This document shows positions 46,174 through 56,149 of a stretch of 64,000 nt of DNA, piece after piece. The notes beneath the pieces were generated by a model. It was not told the DNA's origin. It did not search any database and worked only from the letters and a program-made list of their open reading frames with translations. The translations under genes were made by a program, and so were the position numbers. The stretch comes from Bacteroidales bacterium. Its GTDB lineage: Bacteria > Bacteroidota > Bacteroidia > Bacteroidales > Marinilabiliaceae. The DNA lies in contig QKJP01000049.1 of the NCBI GenBank assembly GCA_003249255.1, forward strand, positions 1-64,000. Reading direction: 5' to 3'. Within the stretch, counting starts at the first letter, position 1; every line of letters starts with the position of its first letter.

Positions 46174-47169
46174 ATGAATGAATCCTCAAAGATAGGTATT
46201 ATAGGAAGTGGTAGTTGGGCTACAGCTATTGCCAAAATGGTTTTGCACAATGTACCTTCCATCAATTGGTATTTCCGTAATCCTTTACATGTACAGGGAT
46301 TTAAACAAAAGCATCACAATCCTAATTACCTAACTAGTGTCGATTTTGAAATTGATCGAATTAATTTCTCTGAAGACATTAACGAAGTTGTCAAAGAATC
46401 TGATATTATCATTTTTGCCATTCCTTCGGCCTTCTTAAAAACAACACTAAGCCCATTATTTGTTTCACTGAAAAATAAGTTTGTGGTATCTGCCATTAAA
46501 GGTTTGGTACCAGACGAAAACTTAATTATTGGTCAATACTTTAACAAGGTATATAATGTACCCAATGATGCAATTGGCGTGATTAGTGGCCCTTGTCATG
46601 CAGAAGAAGTTGCCTTAGAGCGTTTGTCATATCTAACCATAGCTTGCCAAAATATCAAGCACGCACGTCAGTTTGCATCTTTACTGGATAGCCCTTACAT
46701 GAAAACATCTGTTTCAGATGATATTTATGGAACTGAATATTCGGCAGTATTGAAAAACATCATGGCCATTGCTTCTGGTATTTGCCATGGCTTAGGTTAT
46801 GGGGATAACTTTCAGGCCGTTTTGATTTCAAATGCCATTCAGGAAATAAAACGATTCGTAGATACCGTGCATCCAATTACCCGTGACATTAAAAGTTCGG
46901 CATACATGGGAGACTTGTTAGTAACCTGTTATTCAAACTTTAGTCGCAACCGAACATTTGGAACCATGCTTGGGAAAGGCTACTCGGTAAAATATGCACA
47001 ATTAGAGATGCTTATGATTGCAGAAGGTTATTATGCTGCAAAAAGTATTCATGAAATTAATGACAAATACAAAGTTAACATACCAATCTGTGATGCCGTT
47101 TACAATATCATATACGAGCGGATTTCACCGGCAATGGAGATACGCTTATTAACAGACCATTTAAGATAA
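46174..47169 (+). CDS. gpsA: Glycerol-3-phosphate dehydrogenase [NAD(P)+]
   Basis: A 331-residue protein with Rossmann loop GIIGSGSWATAIAKM (about 8-22), ISGPCHAEEVALERLSYL, EYSAVLKNIMAIASGICHGL containing the catalytic Lys, and GDLLVTCYSNFSRNRTFG. It reduces dihydroxyacetone phosphate to sn-glycerol 3-phosphate for phospholipid synthesis. It lies between lysS and pgi, the same order seen in many Bacteroidales. Confidence 0.95.
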   Translation: MNESSKIGIIGSGSWATAIAKMVLHNVPSINWYFRNPLHVQGFKQKHHNPNYLTSVDFEIDRINFSEDINEVVKESDIIIFAIPSAFLKTTLSPLFVSLKNKFVVSAIKGLVPDENLIIGQYFNKVYNVPNDAIGVISGPCHAEEVALERLSYLTIACQNIKHARQFASLLDSPYMKTSVSDDIYGTEYSAVLKNIMAIASGICHGLGYGDNFQAVLISNAIQEIKRFVDTVHPITRDIKSSAYMGDLLVTCYSNFSRNRTFGTMLGKGYSVKYAQLEMLMIAEGYYAAKSIHEINDKYKVNIPICDAVYNIIYERISPAMEIRLLTDHLR

Positions 47170-47308
47170 ATTTTTTGCTGCTAGCTATTATCCCCCAATA
47201 GCCGCCGACACAACTTATATGCAATTATTAATGCCGGGCCCCGGAGATCGCCCCGATACTTTCGGAGTCTGAGATTAGAATAAAATAAAACAAAGAAATA
47301 ATATCATT

Positions 47309-48652
47309 ATGGCAAACCTTAAAGTAAATCCTTCCAAAGTATATGACTTTGTATCGAAGGATGCTATTTATAGCCTAAAAGAAGAGGCTGATGCAGCTAA
47401 CAAAATGTTGCACGATAAATCAGGTAAAGGAAACGATTTCTTAGGATGGTTAAACTTACCTTCTTCGATTTCTGATGCAGACTTAACTGATCTTGAGGAA
47501 ACCGCTGCAAAATTAAAAGCAAAAGCTGACTATGTAGTTGTTGTTGGTATTGGTGGATCTTACCTTGGTGCTCGCGCAGTTATCGACTCTTTATCGAACA
47601 GTTTCGACCACTTACAAACCAATCGTAAGAACCCTATTATGCTTTATGCAGGTCAGAACATTGGTGAGGATTATACTTCTGAGCTGTTAGATCTGTTAAA
47701 AGACAAATCATTTGCCATTGTTGTGATTTCAAAATCAGGAACTACAACAGAACCTGCAATTGCATTCCGTTTATTAAAAGAATTAATCGAAAGCAAATAC
47801 GATGCTTCAGAAGTAAAAGAACGAATTGTTGCCATTACAGATGCTAAAAAAGGTGCTTTACGTACTTTAGCAGATCAGGAAGGATATAAAACTTTTGTGA
47901 TTCCTGATGACGTTGGAGGACGCTTCTCTGTGTTAACACCAGTTGGGTTATTACCAATTGCGGTGGCTGGGTTCAATATCCGTCAATTAGTTGCAGGTGC
48001 TGCTAAAATGGAGACATTAACTACTCCTGAAGTTCCTTTTGAAGAGAATCCTTCAGCAATTTATGCAGCTACTCGTAATGCATTATACCGTACTGATAAA
48101 GTCATCGAGATCCTAGTAAACTACCAACCAAAGCTTCATTATGTTGCTGAATGGTGGAAACAATTATACGGTGAAAGTGAAGGTAAAGAAGGTAAAGGTA
48201 TTTTCCCTGCTGCAGTAGATTTCTCTACAGATCTTCACTCAATGGGTCAGGCCATTCAGGAAGGTGAGCGTAATATTTTTGAGACGATCATTCAAATTGC
48301 ATCGCCAAACAAAAACGTTGCCATTCCAACGGACAAGGCTGACTTAGACGGCTTAAACTTCTTAGCTGGTAAGCGTATCGATGAGGTAAATAAAATGGCT
48401 GAGCTGGGTACATTAATTGCACACGTAGAAGGTGGTGTACCAAACATCCAGGTAGAAATTCCTGCTTTAGATGAGTATAACTTAGGTACCTTGTTATATT
48501 TCTTCGAAAAGGCTTGTGGTATAAGTGGTTATATGCTAGGTATTAACCCATTTGATCAGCCGGGTGTTGAAGCGTACAAGAAAAACATGTTCGCTTTATT
48601 AGAAAAACCTGGTTTTGAGGCTGAAACAGAAGCAATTAAAGCAAAATTATAA
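47309..48652 (+). CDS. pgi: Glucose-6-phosphate isomerase
   Basis: A 447-residue isomerase of the short bacterial type (about 450, against 550 in E. coli). [37 protein letters not shown] (phosphate-binding), [17 protein letters not shown] and [18 protein letters not shown] are diagnostic. It interconverts glucose and fructose 6-phosphates. Transcription probably stops at the hairpin 49 bases downstream. Confidence 0.97.
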   Translation: MANLKVNPSKVYDFVSKDAIYSLKEEADAANKMLHDKSGKGNDFLGWLNLPSSISDADLTDLEETAAKLKAKADYVVVVGIGGSYLGARAVIDSLSNSFDHLQTNRKNPIMLYAGQNIGEDYTSELLDLLKDKSFAIVVISKSGTTTEPAIAFRLLKELIESKYDASEVKERIVAITDAKKGALRTLADQEGYKTFVIPDDVGGRFSVLTPVGLLPIAVAGFNIRQLVAGAAKMETLTTPEVPFEENPSAIYAATRNALYRTDKVIEILVNYQPKLHYVAEWWKQLYGESEGKEGKGIFPAAVDFSTDLHSMGQAIQEGERNIFETIIQIASPNKNVAIPTDKADLDGLNFLAGKRIDEVNKMAELGTLIAHVEGGVPNIQVEIPALDEYNLGTLLYFFEKACGISGYMLGINPFDQPGVEAYKKNMFALLEKPGFEAETEAIKAKL

Positions 48653-48700
48653 GATTAAAAAAGATGTTGGATATATAATTTGGCATCTGACTTAACACAG

Positions 48701-48730
48701 AAAGCCATCCTTCTTAAGGGTGGCTTTTTC
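48701..48730 (+). terminator. Rho-independent terminator after pgi
   Basis: aaagccatcc (48701-48710) pairs with gggtggcttt (48718-48727, one G-U) and is followed by T residues. Confidence 0.82.
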
Positions 48731-48743
48731 AATTGATCTAACT

Positions 48744-48852
48744 AAAAAAAGGAACACCTGAAAAGATGTTCCTTTTTTACTTAACCCTAACTCATGAAGC
48801 AAACTTCATGTATTAATACTTATAAGTATTAAAAGGGCTACAATTGTTCGCA
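48744..48852. repeat. Structured noncoding repeat, copy 1
   Basis: The first 37 bases (7 A, ggaacacctgaaaagatgttcc, T run, ac) form an A/T-flanked hairpin and are identical to copy 2 at 49779-49815. A related 70-base stretch follows, here folding into catgaag/cttcatg and aatacttataagtatt hairpins. No ORF. It may be a bidirectional terminator plus a small RNA. The rest of the gap to 49019 shows nothing but a taccttt g box at 48989-48996 that may start the next gene. Confidence 0.7.
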
Positions 48853-49019
48853 TTGTACTTGTGAATTATTCTTCATTCGACTTCCTCACCAATAGTGCGT
48901 TACGATACCGCCTCAGGATTTACTAACCTTATCTCCCTTCAATGTCATCAAAAACTATTTGAAACCTAAGGATTTAAGAATATTAGCGTACCTTTGATGT
49001 TTAGATAAATAAAGAAGGT

Positions 49020-49343
49020 ATGAATAAAAAAACCGAAAAACCATCACCGGAAGCGAAGGCGCTTTCTCTATTTTTAATGGCTTATAAGTCGGTAGGACCT
49101 ATTTACAAAGCAGAGTCGAAGCGCATGAGTAGGTATTGGGATCTGGTACTAAAAAACGAGTCCAGAATAAATGATTACCTTAAAGAGGTAAACAAGCTAT
49201 TGGCTTCGTACGGGGGGTATTCAGAGGTGGTTGAGAAAACAGTGAAGTATTACATCGAAAAAAGCGGCGAATGGAAACTTGCCGGGGATGATAAATACGC
49301 TAAGGATGCGCAAAAAATTGCTGATAAATTATTGAAGAAGTAA
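49020..49343 (+). CDS. Small basic protein of unknown function
   Basis: A 107-residue protein, MNKKTEKPSPEAKALSLFL onward, not recognised. It is Lys-rich, predicted helical, without a signal peptide or membrane segment. It contains YGGYSEVVEKTVKYYIEKSGEW. A TAnnTTTG-like box (48989-48996) upstream and a strong terminator after it make it a convincing single gene. Confidence 0.65.
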   Translation: MNKKTEKPSPEAKALSLFLMAYKSVGPIYKAESKRMSRYWDLVLKNESRINDYLKEVNKLLASYGGYSEVVEKTVKYYIEKSGEWKLAGDDKYAKDAQKIADKLLKK

Positions 49344-49377
49344 TTCCGCTTCAATAGACTCGCAAAAATTATGATTG

Positions 49378-49407
49378 AAGAGAATGACAAAGTCATTCTC
49401 TTTTTTA
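49378..49407 (+). terminator. Rho-independent terminator
   Basis: aagagaatgac (49378-49388) and gtcattctctt (49392-49402), an 11-bp perfect stem with a 3-base loop and a T run, 34 bases after the small gene. Confidence 0.88.
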
Positions 49408-49456
49408 TGATTATCAGCGAGAGAAAACATTATTTTTTTATTAAAACGCTTAAAAT

Positions 49457-49687
49457 ATGGCATTATCGAACAACGACATTTTAAAAAAAATACGAGTTGC
49501 GCTTCAACTTACCGATGAAAACATAGTAGAAATCTTAAGTCTTGCTGAATTTAAAGCAAGTAAAAGTGAAATCAATGCCTTTTTTAGAAGAGAAGGACAT
49601 CCTAAATACGTAGAATTACATGATCAGATCTTACGAAACTTTCTTAACGGCTTAGTGATTTACAAAAGAGGTCCTCAGGAAACGTAG
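49457..49687 (+). CDS. DUF1456 protein with a single repeat
   Basis: A 76-residue protein. MALSNNDILKKIRVALQLTD, VEILSLAEFKASKSEINAFF and LRNFLNGLVIYKRG match one DUF1456 unit. The best-known member, E. coli YehS, is about twice as long and has two such units, so this is a half-length form. Function is unknown for the family. It lies between two terminator-type hairpins and so is probably transcribed alone. Confidence 0.8.
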   Translation: MALSNNDILKKIRVALQLTDENIVEILSLAEFKASKSEINAFFRREGHPKYVELHDQILRNFLNGLVIYKRGPQET

Positions 49688-49778
49688 GAGGGTTTGCCTG
49701 AATTTGAATTAATTAATATTGAATGCCCACTCTAATGAGGAGGTATTTTTTTCAAGGTTTCTAAGATCTTGAATGTAT

Positions 49779-49885
49779 AAAAAAAGGAACACCTGAAAAG
49801 ATGTTCCTTTTTTACCTAACCTTAACCCTAACTTATGAAGAAAACTTCAAACCTATATACTGATAAGCATTAGAAAGGTTACAAA
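49779..49885. repeat. Structured noncoding repeat, copy 2
   Basis: Positions 49779-49815 are identical to 48744-48780; the next 70 bases are similar with scattered changes (tatgaagaaaacttca, ctgataagcattag). It lies between convergent genes. Confidence 0.7.
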
Positions 49886-49952
49886 TACTTTTATTTTTTT
49901 AATATTATCTTGTAGTAGTTTGATTTGTAAATGCTTACTGTTTCAAAAAAAA

Positions 49953-50996
49953 TCAATTATTTATCGTAAGATAATGATACAACTCCCCATCAATGTTCTC
50001 ATAAATTAATTCTAAGCGCTTATCAATTAATGCAGCTTCAAAGGTTCTGAGTCTGTCGTCTATTTTTACTTTAGTGATATATACATTATCCTTTTCTTCA
50101 TGTTTTTTGCAGGTGATAAGTTCTATCTTTCTTTTATTAGATTCCCGCAAACTAAAAATTAATTCCAACCGTTTTTCAATTGGAATATTCTCCGGATCTT
50201 TTTGTTTATTAATTAAGGTATTAAAGTCGGCAATTGGATTATATATTTCTCCATCTAAGTAAGCAAAGGTCCATAACATAGCATTTTGAGCAGTAATTAT
50301 CGATACATTATAAAAAAAGGCCTGTGATAATACTTCATTCACTACTGGGGATAAATTTTTGGCTATGGAAAATTCATATTGATTATTATTGTATCCTTTA
50401 TACCAACCTCGTCTTTTGGCTTTTAAACCATCTGCAACAACATTTAATACATTCTCCGGTAAAGTATCTCTGAGAATTTCTTCCTTGTCATCAATAATTT
50501 TGACCAATGCATTTCTTTTTGTAAGGCCTGTTCTCAGGTTATTATATACATCTATTGATGTACATAATTCTCTGATGAAATAATCCATCCAATTAATATC
50601 ACTTCGAGTTGTTAAAGGATACTCCAATTGATGATAGGCATCTGCTATAAAATACATGCCTTCACTGGCAATAATCGTATATTTAAAAGATTTGTTTTCG
50701 CCCTCTAATTCAATGTAAAAAAGCTGATCAATGATTTTTTTATTTTGATAACGTCGGCGGGGAATCTGAAGAATTATAGTATTAAATTTCTCAACGTCTG
50801 CTTTACCTAGCCTAATGCGATCTATACCTAAGGTAGAATAATTGATGTGGTCGCTGTAGGTAGCAGCGCTTAACTGATCCTGGCGGCTACTATACATGTA
50901 TGCATAGGCCTTTTGCACTTCGTCAGGTTGTTCAATTTTTCGAATAGAAGTACAGCCAATTAAACTAAAAAATATAAAAAGAGTAAGGTACTTCAT
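49953..50996 (-). CDS. Lipoprotein of unknown function
   Basis: A 347-residue protein with a lipoprotein signal ending SLIGC (Cys about 15). The mature part is not recognised; it is mixed alpha/beta with many charged residues and includes WTFAYLDGEIYNPIADFNTL and a C-terminal beta-rich segment. No catalytic motif is evident. It is flanked by long gaps, so no operon partner is apparent; the 236-bp region before priA is AT-rich and shows nothing further. Confidence 0.7.
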   Translation of the reverse strand: MKYLTLFIFFSLIGCTSIRKIEQPDEVQKAYAYMYSSRQDQLSAATYSDHINYSTLGIDRIRLGKADVEKFNTIILQIPRRRYQNKKIIDQLFYIELEGENKSFKYTIIASEGMYFIADAYHQLEYPLTTRSDINWMDYFIRELCTSIDVYNNLRTGLTKRNALVKIIDDKEEILRDTLPENVLNVVADGLKAKRRGWYKGYNNNQYEFSIAKNLSPVVNEVLSQAFFYNVSIITAQNAMLWTFAYLDGEIYNPIADFNTLINKQKDPENIPIEKRLELIFSLRESNKRKIELITCKKHEEKDNVYITKVKIDDRLRTFEAALIDKRLELIYENIDGELYHYLTINN

Positions 50997-51232
50997 AAAA
51001 GAATGATATCAATTTTTAACGATGTTAGAAATTATCAAGTTTTCTATGTGTTTATTAAGTTAAAAAATGTTGTACGTCATAAAGCTAACAACAAAAATAC
51101 AGCTTAATAAAAAATATCAATTCGATAAAGTTAATAACTAGGTTAAAAAATGCTATATCCTTAAAATGGAAAATTCCTTTTAGATATTACACAACATTTT
51201 CTAAATGGTTAACAACTAAAATTAAAAGTACC

Positions 51233-53692
51233 CTACATAGGATCTACATCAACCTGAAAAATAACTGCTCTAAATTCTTGCTTTGCCTGAAGATCAAAAA
51301 TACATTGCTGAATCATTTGCTTTACTTTGGCCGGGGAGGCTTTTTTCTCCATTTTAAAAACGATGTTTTTTATATAAAAATTCTGAATCCGGTTTACTGG
51401 TGGCTCATGTGGACCTAATACACGATTACCAAATATGGCTCTTAATTGCATCGCTAGTAAACCTGCTACTTGATGTGTTTTCGCTTTATCTTTATGCTTA
51501 ATGGTTAATTCGATTAAACGGAAAAAAGGTGGATACTTAAACATCTGTCGTTCGGCAAGCTGACCTTCATAATGGTTGAGGAAGTTTCCATTTATCACAT
51601 CTAATATAACAGGATGCATTGTATTCGATGTTTGTAGGATAACGGTACCTCTTTTGTTTTTTCGACCGGCACGTCCGCTTACTTGTGTCATTAATTGAAA
51701 GCTGCGCTCAAACGCTCTGAAATCCGGGTAATTAAGCATGCTGTCGGCGTTTAATATTCCTACAACACTCACATTATCAAAGTCCAGTCCTTTTGAAATC
51801 ATTTGTGTACCAATTAAAATATGCATCTGCTTACTTTCAAATTGATGAATGAGCCTCTCATATTTTTTTCTGGTGCGAGTCGTATCCAAATCCATTCTTC
51901 CAACTTTATACTCAGGAAAGAGTGCTACGATTTCTTCTTCTACTTTTTGGGTTCCAAATCCTTTTGTCTCAATGGCGGGACTATGACACGCCGGACAAAC
52001 ATGAGGCAAAGTTATGGTGTGGTTACAATAATGACATACCAAGGCATTTTGGAACTTATGATAGGTCATGCTTACATCACAATTCTCACATTTACATACC
52101 CATGCGCATTGGCCGCACTCCACAAAGGGACTATAGCCTCTACGGTTTTGAAACAAAATAACCTGTTCGCCTTTTTGCAAGGCTGTATTCATCTGCTCAA
52201 GTAAAACAGGTGTAAAGTGAGACTTCATTTGTTTTTTTCGGCGTGCTTCTCGTGTGTTAACAGCTATTATTTCGGGTAATTCAATGCCCTCGAATCGTTG
52301 GGTTAATTCGACCAAATGATATTTATTTTGTTGGACATTGTAATACGATTCGATGGATGGTGTTGCTGTTCCGAGTAACACTTTAGCTTTATGAAAATGA
52401 GCCAATACTACAGCTGCATCACGAGCATGATACCTTGGCGCAGGATCAAATTGCTTATAGGTGTTCTCATGCTCTTCATCCACAATGATTAAGCCTAAAT
52501 TATCAAAGGGGAGAAAAATGGCTGAGCGTGCTCCAAGTATAACTTTATAGTTCTTTTTTTGAAGCACATTATTCCACACTTCAACACGCTCTGCATCTGC
52601 AAACTTACTATGATAAATACCGAGCTGATTGCCAAAATGTTTTTTCAGTCGATTTGTAATTTGGGTTGTAAGGGCAATTTCGGGTAGCAAATACAAAACC
52701 TGTTTTCCATTTTTAATGGCTTCATCAATGAGATGAATATAAATCTCTGTTTTACCTCCTGATGTTACTCCATGTAGCAGGGTCACATCTTTGGTGTTAA
52801 AGCCTTCTTTTATCTCATTGTAGGCTGTTTGTTGAACTTCGGAAAGGCTATGAACATCTGCTACTGCTAGTTCTGATAAATCCAGGCGATCTAAAGCGTT
52901 ATCCTGCATTTGAAGAATTTCTTTCTTCACTAATTCATTCAATGCCGATTGGGAGGCTCCTGATTTTTCTAAAAGTTCTTTTTTATTGACGGCTTTTAAC
53001 TTGATTGCCTCTTTTAAACCGCCGGAAAGTGAAATAACTGTCATCAATAACTCCTGCTGTTTGGGAGCACGCTCAGTTAATTGAAAAGCTTTCTGAATGG
53101 CTTTTTCAGTGCTGCAATTGACATGGAAGGCAACCACCTTCTCAGTTTTAGTTTTATAGTTCTCTTTTAAATGTTCATTAACAAATAAAGCATTAAAGTC
53201 CAACAAGCGTTTTACAAGGGGTAATGAATTTTTTAGTCCTGAAAGCTGATTTATTTCATTGATCGTGCAAATTTTCTTTGATGCTACAATATCTAAGACT
53301 TTATTTTCATTGGGCTTAAGCAGACTATCAGCTTCAAAATCCTCATTAAAAATTACTTTAGTCTCACTTTCCATCTTCAAACCCGATGGTAAAGCTGCTT
53401 TATAAACTTCTCCCAAGGTGCATTGGTAGTACTCCGCTAGCCAGTCCCAAAACTTTAATTGGATAGAATTTACAACAGGTGCCTCATCCAATAAAGAAAT
53501 GATAGGCTTTGTTTCATAATCCTGAGGTGCATTATTATGCAATGACTGGATGACACCGGAATAAATCTTCTTTTTGCCAAAAGGAACCACCACTCTCATC
53601 CCAATTAGGAGTTCAGGCTGTAACTCAGCTGGTACCTCGTAGGTGAATAAGCGAGGTAATGGAACAGGCATAATAATGTCGGCAAAGTTCAT
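51233..53692 (-). CDS. priA: Primosomal protein N' (replication restart helicase)
   Basis: An 819-residue superfamily 2 helicase: N-terminal 3'-DNA-binding domain (FADIIMPVPLPRLFTYEVP), Walker A LLHGVTSGGKTEIYIHL, DEEH box LIIVDEEHENTYKQ, a Zn module with paired CxxC motifs (CGQCAWVCKCENC, CHYCNH, CPACHSP) and the helicase motifs IGTQMISKGLDF and QVSGRAGR. It reloads the replicative helicase at stalled forks. Its length is slightly above E. coli PriA (732), as in other Bacteroidota. Monocistronic by position. Confidence 0.96.
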   Translation of the reverse strand: MNFADIIMPVPLPRLFTYEVPAELQPELLIGMRVVVPFGKKKIYSGVIQSLHNNAPQDYETKPIISLLDEAPVVNSIQLKFWDWLAEYYQCTLGEVYKAALPSGLKMESETKVIFNEDFEADSLLKPNENKVLDIVASKKICTINEINQLSGLKNSLPLVKRLLDFNALFVNEHLKENYKTKTEKVVAFHVNCSTEKAIQKAFQLTERAPKQQELLMTVISLSGGLKEAIKLKAVNKKELLEKSGASQSALNELVKKEILQMQDNALDRLDLSELAVADVHSLSEVQQTAYNEIKEGFNTKDVTLLHGVTSGGKTEIYIHLIDEAIKNGKQVLYLLPEIALTTQITNRLKKHFGNQLGIYHSKFADAERVEVWNNVLQKKNYKVILGARSAIFLPFDNLGLIIVDEEHENTYKQFDPAPRYHARDAAVVLAHFHKAKVLLGTATPSIESYYNVQQNKYHLVELTQRFEGIELPEIIAVNTREARRKKQMKSHFTPVLLEQMNTALQKGEQVILFQNRRGYSPFVECGQCAWVCKCENCDVSMTYHKFQNALVCHYCNHTITLPHVCPACHSPAIETKGFGTQKVEEEIVALFPEYKVGRMDLDTTRTRKKYERLIHQFESKQMHILIGTQMISKGLDFDNVSVVGILNADSMLNYPDFRAFERSFQLMTQVSGRAGRKNKRGTVILQTSNTMHPVILDVINGNFLNHYEGQLAERQMFKYPPFFRLIELTIKHKDKAKTHQVAGLLAMQLRAIFGNRVLGPHEPPVNRIQNFYIKNIVFKMEKKASPAKVKQMIQQCIFDLQAKQEFRAVIFQVDVDPM

Positions 53693-53837
53693 AGAAACGA
53701 TTTAAGACTGCAAAGATAACAACTAATGCTTGGTTAGTCTAATGAATAGTCCAATAGACATCCGTATTATCTAAAGGTTTTTTATGATAATAATATTACT
53801 TTTGTGATTGTTATTGCTCTAATCTATTTATTGAGAA

Positions 53838-54728
53838 ATGAAACTATTAGCTCTATTATTGACAATGTTGTTTACTTTATCTCTTCATGCGCAGGATTTA
53901 ATCGTAACAAATCAAGGAGACTCTATTCACTGTAAAATTACTAGCATCAATTCTGAAAAAATCAATTTTACCTTTAATAAAGAAGGTAAAAGGTTAGAAA
54001 CGTTAATTAGTCCTGACAGTGTGAAATATCATGAGTACAATCACTACAAAAAACCTTATTCCACAGAGAATGTTGAAGGGACTAAACCTTTTCCAGTTTT
54101 TAGATTGGCTGGTAATATTGGTTTTAGTAGAGGGATCGGTAAAATTGATAATAGCTCAACTAGTGAATTAAACGAACATGCTGAGCAATTGCAAAAAGGA
54201 ATGAATTATGAGTTTAATATTCAATTCTTTATGAAAGAAAACCTTGCAATAGGATTAAAATACAATAATTTTACCTCCTCAAACTCGATGAGTACTTTAA
54301 TCAATTCTCTCGATGAAGGAGGTAACCTTGTAAATGGAACTTTGGATGAAACAATTAAAATTCCATTTTATGCTCTATCATTACTTGGAAGAAAACTAAG
54401 TGTTGATAAAAAAAGTGCATTTATCTATGGTGTTTCTTTAGGCTCTCTTGGATATGACGATAAAAGAATCTTTAAACACTCAACAATTCCAAATTATGAA
54501 CTAAAGAACGAATCTACTACACTCGGACTTGGCTTGGAGCTTGGTTATGATATTGGTATTTCTAACAATTTTGCACTTGGCTTACAATTATCATTAATAA
54601 TGGGTAGTACTACCGAATTAAAAATAGAGGATAGCTTAAATAATTCTGAAACACAAAAATTTGACGATGACAACCCATTAAGTTTATCTCATGTTGACTT
54701 TTCAATAGGTTTACGATTTAATCAATAA
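53838..54728 (+). CDS. Predicted outer-membrane beta-barrel family protein
   Basis: A 296-residue protein with signal peptide (about 1-18, ending LHAQ), an N-terminal domain reading DLIVTNQGDSIHCKITSINS (a motif frequent in Bacteroidota envelope proteins) and a strand-rich rest ending DFSIGLRFNQ with a terminal aromatic pattern of outer-membrane barrels. It is a paralog of the frameshifted gene at 10672-11618. A tacttttg box (53797-53804) is a likely minus-7 element. Barrel prediction is by pattern only. Confidence 0.72.
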   Translation: MKLLALLLTMLFTLSLHAQDLIVTNQGDSIHCKITSINSEKINFTFNKEGKRLETLISPDSVKYHEYNHYKKPYSTENVEGTKPFPVFRLAGNIGFSRGIGKIDNSSTSELNEHAEQLQKGMNYEFNIQFFMKENLAIGLKYNNFTSSNSMSTLINSLDEGGNLVNGTLDETIKIPFYALSLLGRKLSVDKKSAFIYGVSLGSLGYDDKRIFKHSTIPNYELKNESTTLGLGLELGYDIGISNNFALGLQLSLIMGSTTELKIEDSLNNSETQKFDDDNPLSLSHVDFSIGLRFNQ

Positions 54729-54733
54729 AACCA

Positions 54734-54763
54734 AAGGCTGTCAATATCGACAGCCTTCTTTTT
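54734..54763. terminator. Terminator between convergent genes
   Basis: aaggctgtc (54734-54742) and gacagcctt (54749-54757) with a T run on the plus strand, 6 bases after the envelope-protein gene and abutting the folA end. Confidence 0.85.
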
Positions 54764-55253
54764 ATTTTCTAATTAAATCCTGATAAGTATAACTCAAACC
54801 TGTTTTCTCGTCTTTAGTTGGACCTTCTTCATTTGAAAGTTCCCAATCTTCTACATTGATATTCGGAAAGAACGTATCTACACCCTCAAATGCATGATGA
54901 ATAAGCGTTAAATACAATTCATCGGTTTCCGGTAAAAATGATTTATAAATTTCCCCACCACCAATCACAAACACCTTTTCATCATTGGCACATAGTTCAA
55001 GAGCTTCTTCCAAACCACTAACTACATCAGCGCCTTTAGCAAAATAATCACTTTGGCGAGTTATTACAACATTACGCCTATTTGGCAACGCCCCTTTAGG
55101 AAGAGCTTCAAAGGTTTTTCGCCCCATTAATATTGTATGACCTGTTGTTAATGCCTTAAACCGCTTTAAATCTGCAGAAATATAAGCTAATTGGTCATTA
55201 TCTTTTCCAATACCATTGTTCTCATCAATGGCAACAATTATAGCAAGAACCAT
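54762..55253 (-). CDS. folA: Dihydrofolate reductase
   Basis: A 163-residue enzyme: AIIVAIDENNGIGKDNDQLAY, HTILMGRKTFEALPKGALP and VFVIGGGEIYKSFLP carry the folate/NADPH-binding motifs; TFFPNINVEDWEL is near the C-terminus. It regenerates tetrahydrofolate, notably after the ThyA reaction. It is the last gene of the thyA-folA pair, 76 bases after thyA; the gap is AT-rich with attaataat repeats. Confidence 0.96.
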   Translation of the reverse strand: MVLAIIVAIDENNGIGKDNDQLAYISADLKRFKALTTGHTILMGRKTFEALPKGALPNRRNVVITRQSDYFAKGADVVSGLEEALELCANDEKVFVIGGGEIYKSFLPETDELYLTLIHHAFEGVDTFFPNINVEDWELSNEEGPTKDEKTGLSYTYQDLIRK

Positions 55254-55329
55254 ATACTAATGATTAGTTGTTAATGTTAAATTATTAATGCGTAACCATC
55301 ATTAATAATTGATAATTAAACATTAATAA

Positions 55330-56124
55330 TTATACCGAGATAGCTCCTTTAATATGCGGATGAGCCTCGTAACCTTCTAAAGCAAAATCTTCGTACTCAA
55401 ATTCATCAATGCTTTTACGATTCGGATTGATGATCATTTGCGGTAAAGCTTTGGGCTCTCGTGTTAATTGAAGTTTTACCTGATCGATATGGTTTAGATA
55501 AATATGAGCATCACCCAAAGTATGAACAAAGTCACCGGGTTTTAATCCACATACCTGAGCCACCATCATGGTTAATATAGCATAGGATGCAATGTTAAAC
55601 GGTACACCTAAAAAGATATCCGCACTGCGTTGATACAATTGACAACTTAACTTACCATCTGCCACATAAAACTGAAATAAGATGTGACAAGGAGGTAACT
55701 GCATATCATCAATAGCACCCACATTCCATGCGCTTACTATATGGCGGCGTGAATCTGGATTGTTTTTGATACTGTCAATCACTTGCTTAATCTGGTCAAT
55801 GTGCTCGCCTTTGTAATTTGGCCAAGAACGCCACTGATACCCATAAATAGGTCCTAATTCCCCATCTTCTTTTGCCCATTCATTCCATATACGTACACCA
55901 TTGTCCTGAAGGTATTTCACGTTGGTGCTACCTTTTAGAAACCAAAGCAATTCATATATAATAGATTTTAGATGAAGCTTTTTAGTGGTAAGTAAAGGGA
56001 AACCTTCGCTAAGATCAAAACGCATTTGGTGACCAAATACACTCATGGTACCTGTTCCAGTACGGTCTTCTTTTGTAACACCTTCCTCTAAAACTCTGTC
56101 TAACAGATCTAAATATTGCTTCAT
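55330..56124 (-). CDS. thyA: Thymidylate synthase
   Basis: A 264-residue enzyme, the same length as E. coli ThyA. The catalytic nucleophile is C146 in [30 protein letters not shown] and [12 protein letters not shown] bind dUMP. It methylates dUMP to dTMP with methylene-tetrahydrofolate. It lies 25 bases after the EEP hydrolase gene and upstream of folA. Confidence 0.98.
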   Translation of the reverse strand: MKQYLDLLDRVLEEGVTKEDRTGTGTMSVFGHQMRFDLSEGFPLLTTKKLHLKSIIYELLWFLKGSTNVKYLQDNGVRIWNEWAKEDGELGPIYGYQWRSWPNYKGEHIDQIKQVIDSIKNNPDSRRHIVSAWNVGAIDDMQLPPCHILFQFYVADGKLSCQLYQRSADIFLGVPFNIASYAILTMMVAQVCGLKPGDFVHTLGDAHIYLNHIDQVKLQLTREPKALPQMIINPNRKSIDEFEYEDFALEGYEAHPHIKGAISV

Positions 56125-56149
56125 GGTATATGTTTTTCTACAAAACTAA

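Noticed and set aside
47170-47308. Palindromic repeat copy in the gpsA-pgi spacer
   Set aside because: It has ggagatcgccccgatactttcggagtc, which looks superficially like the cob repeats but lacks their conserved order.
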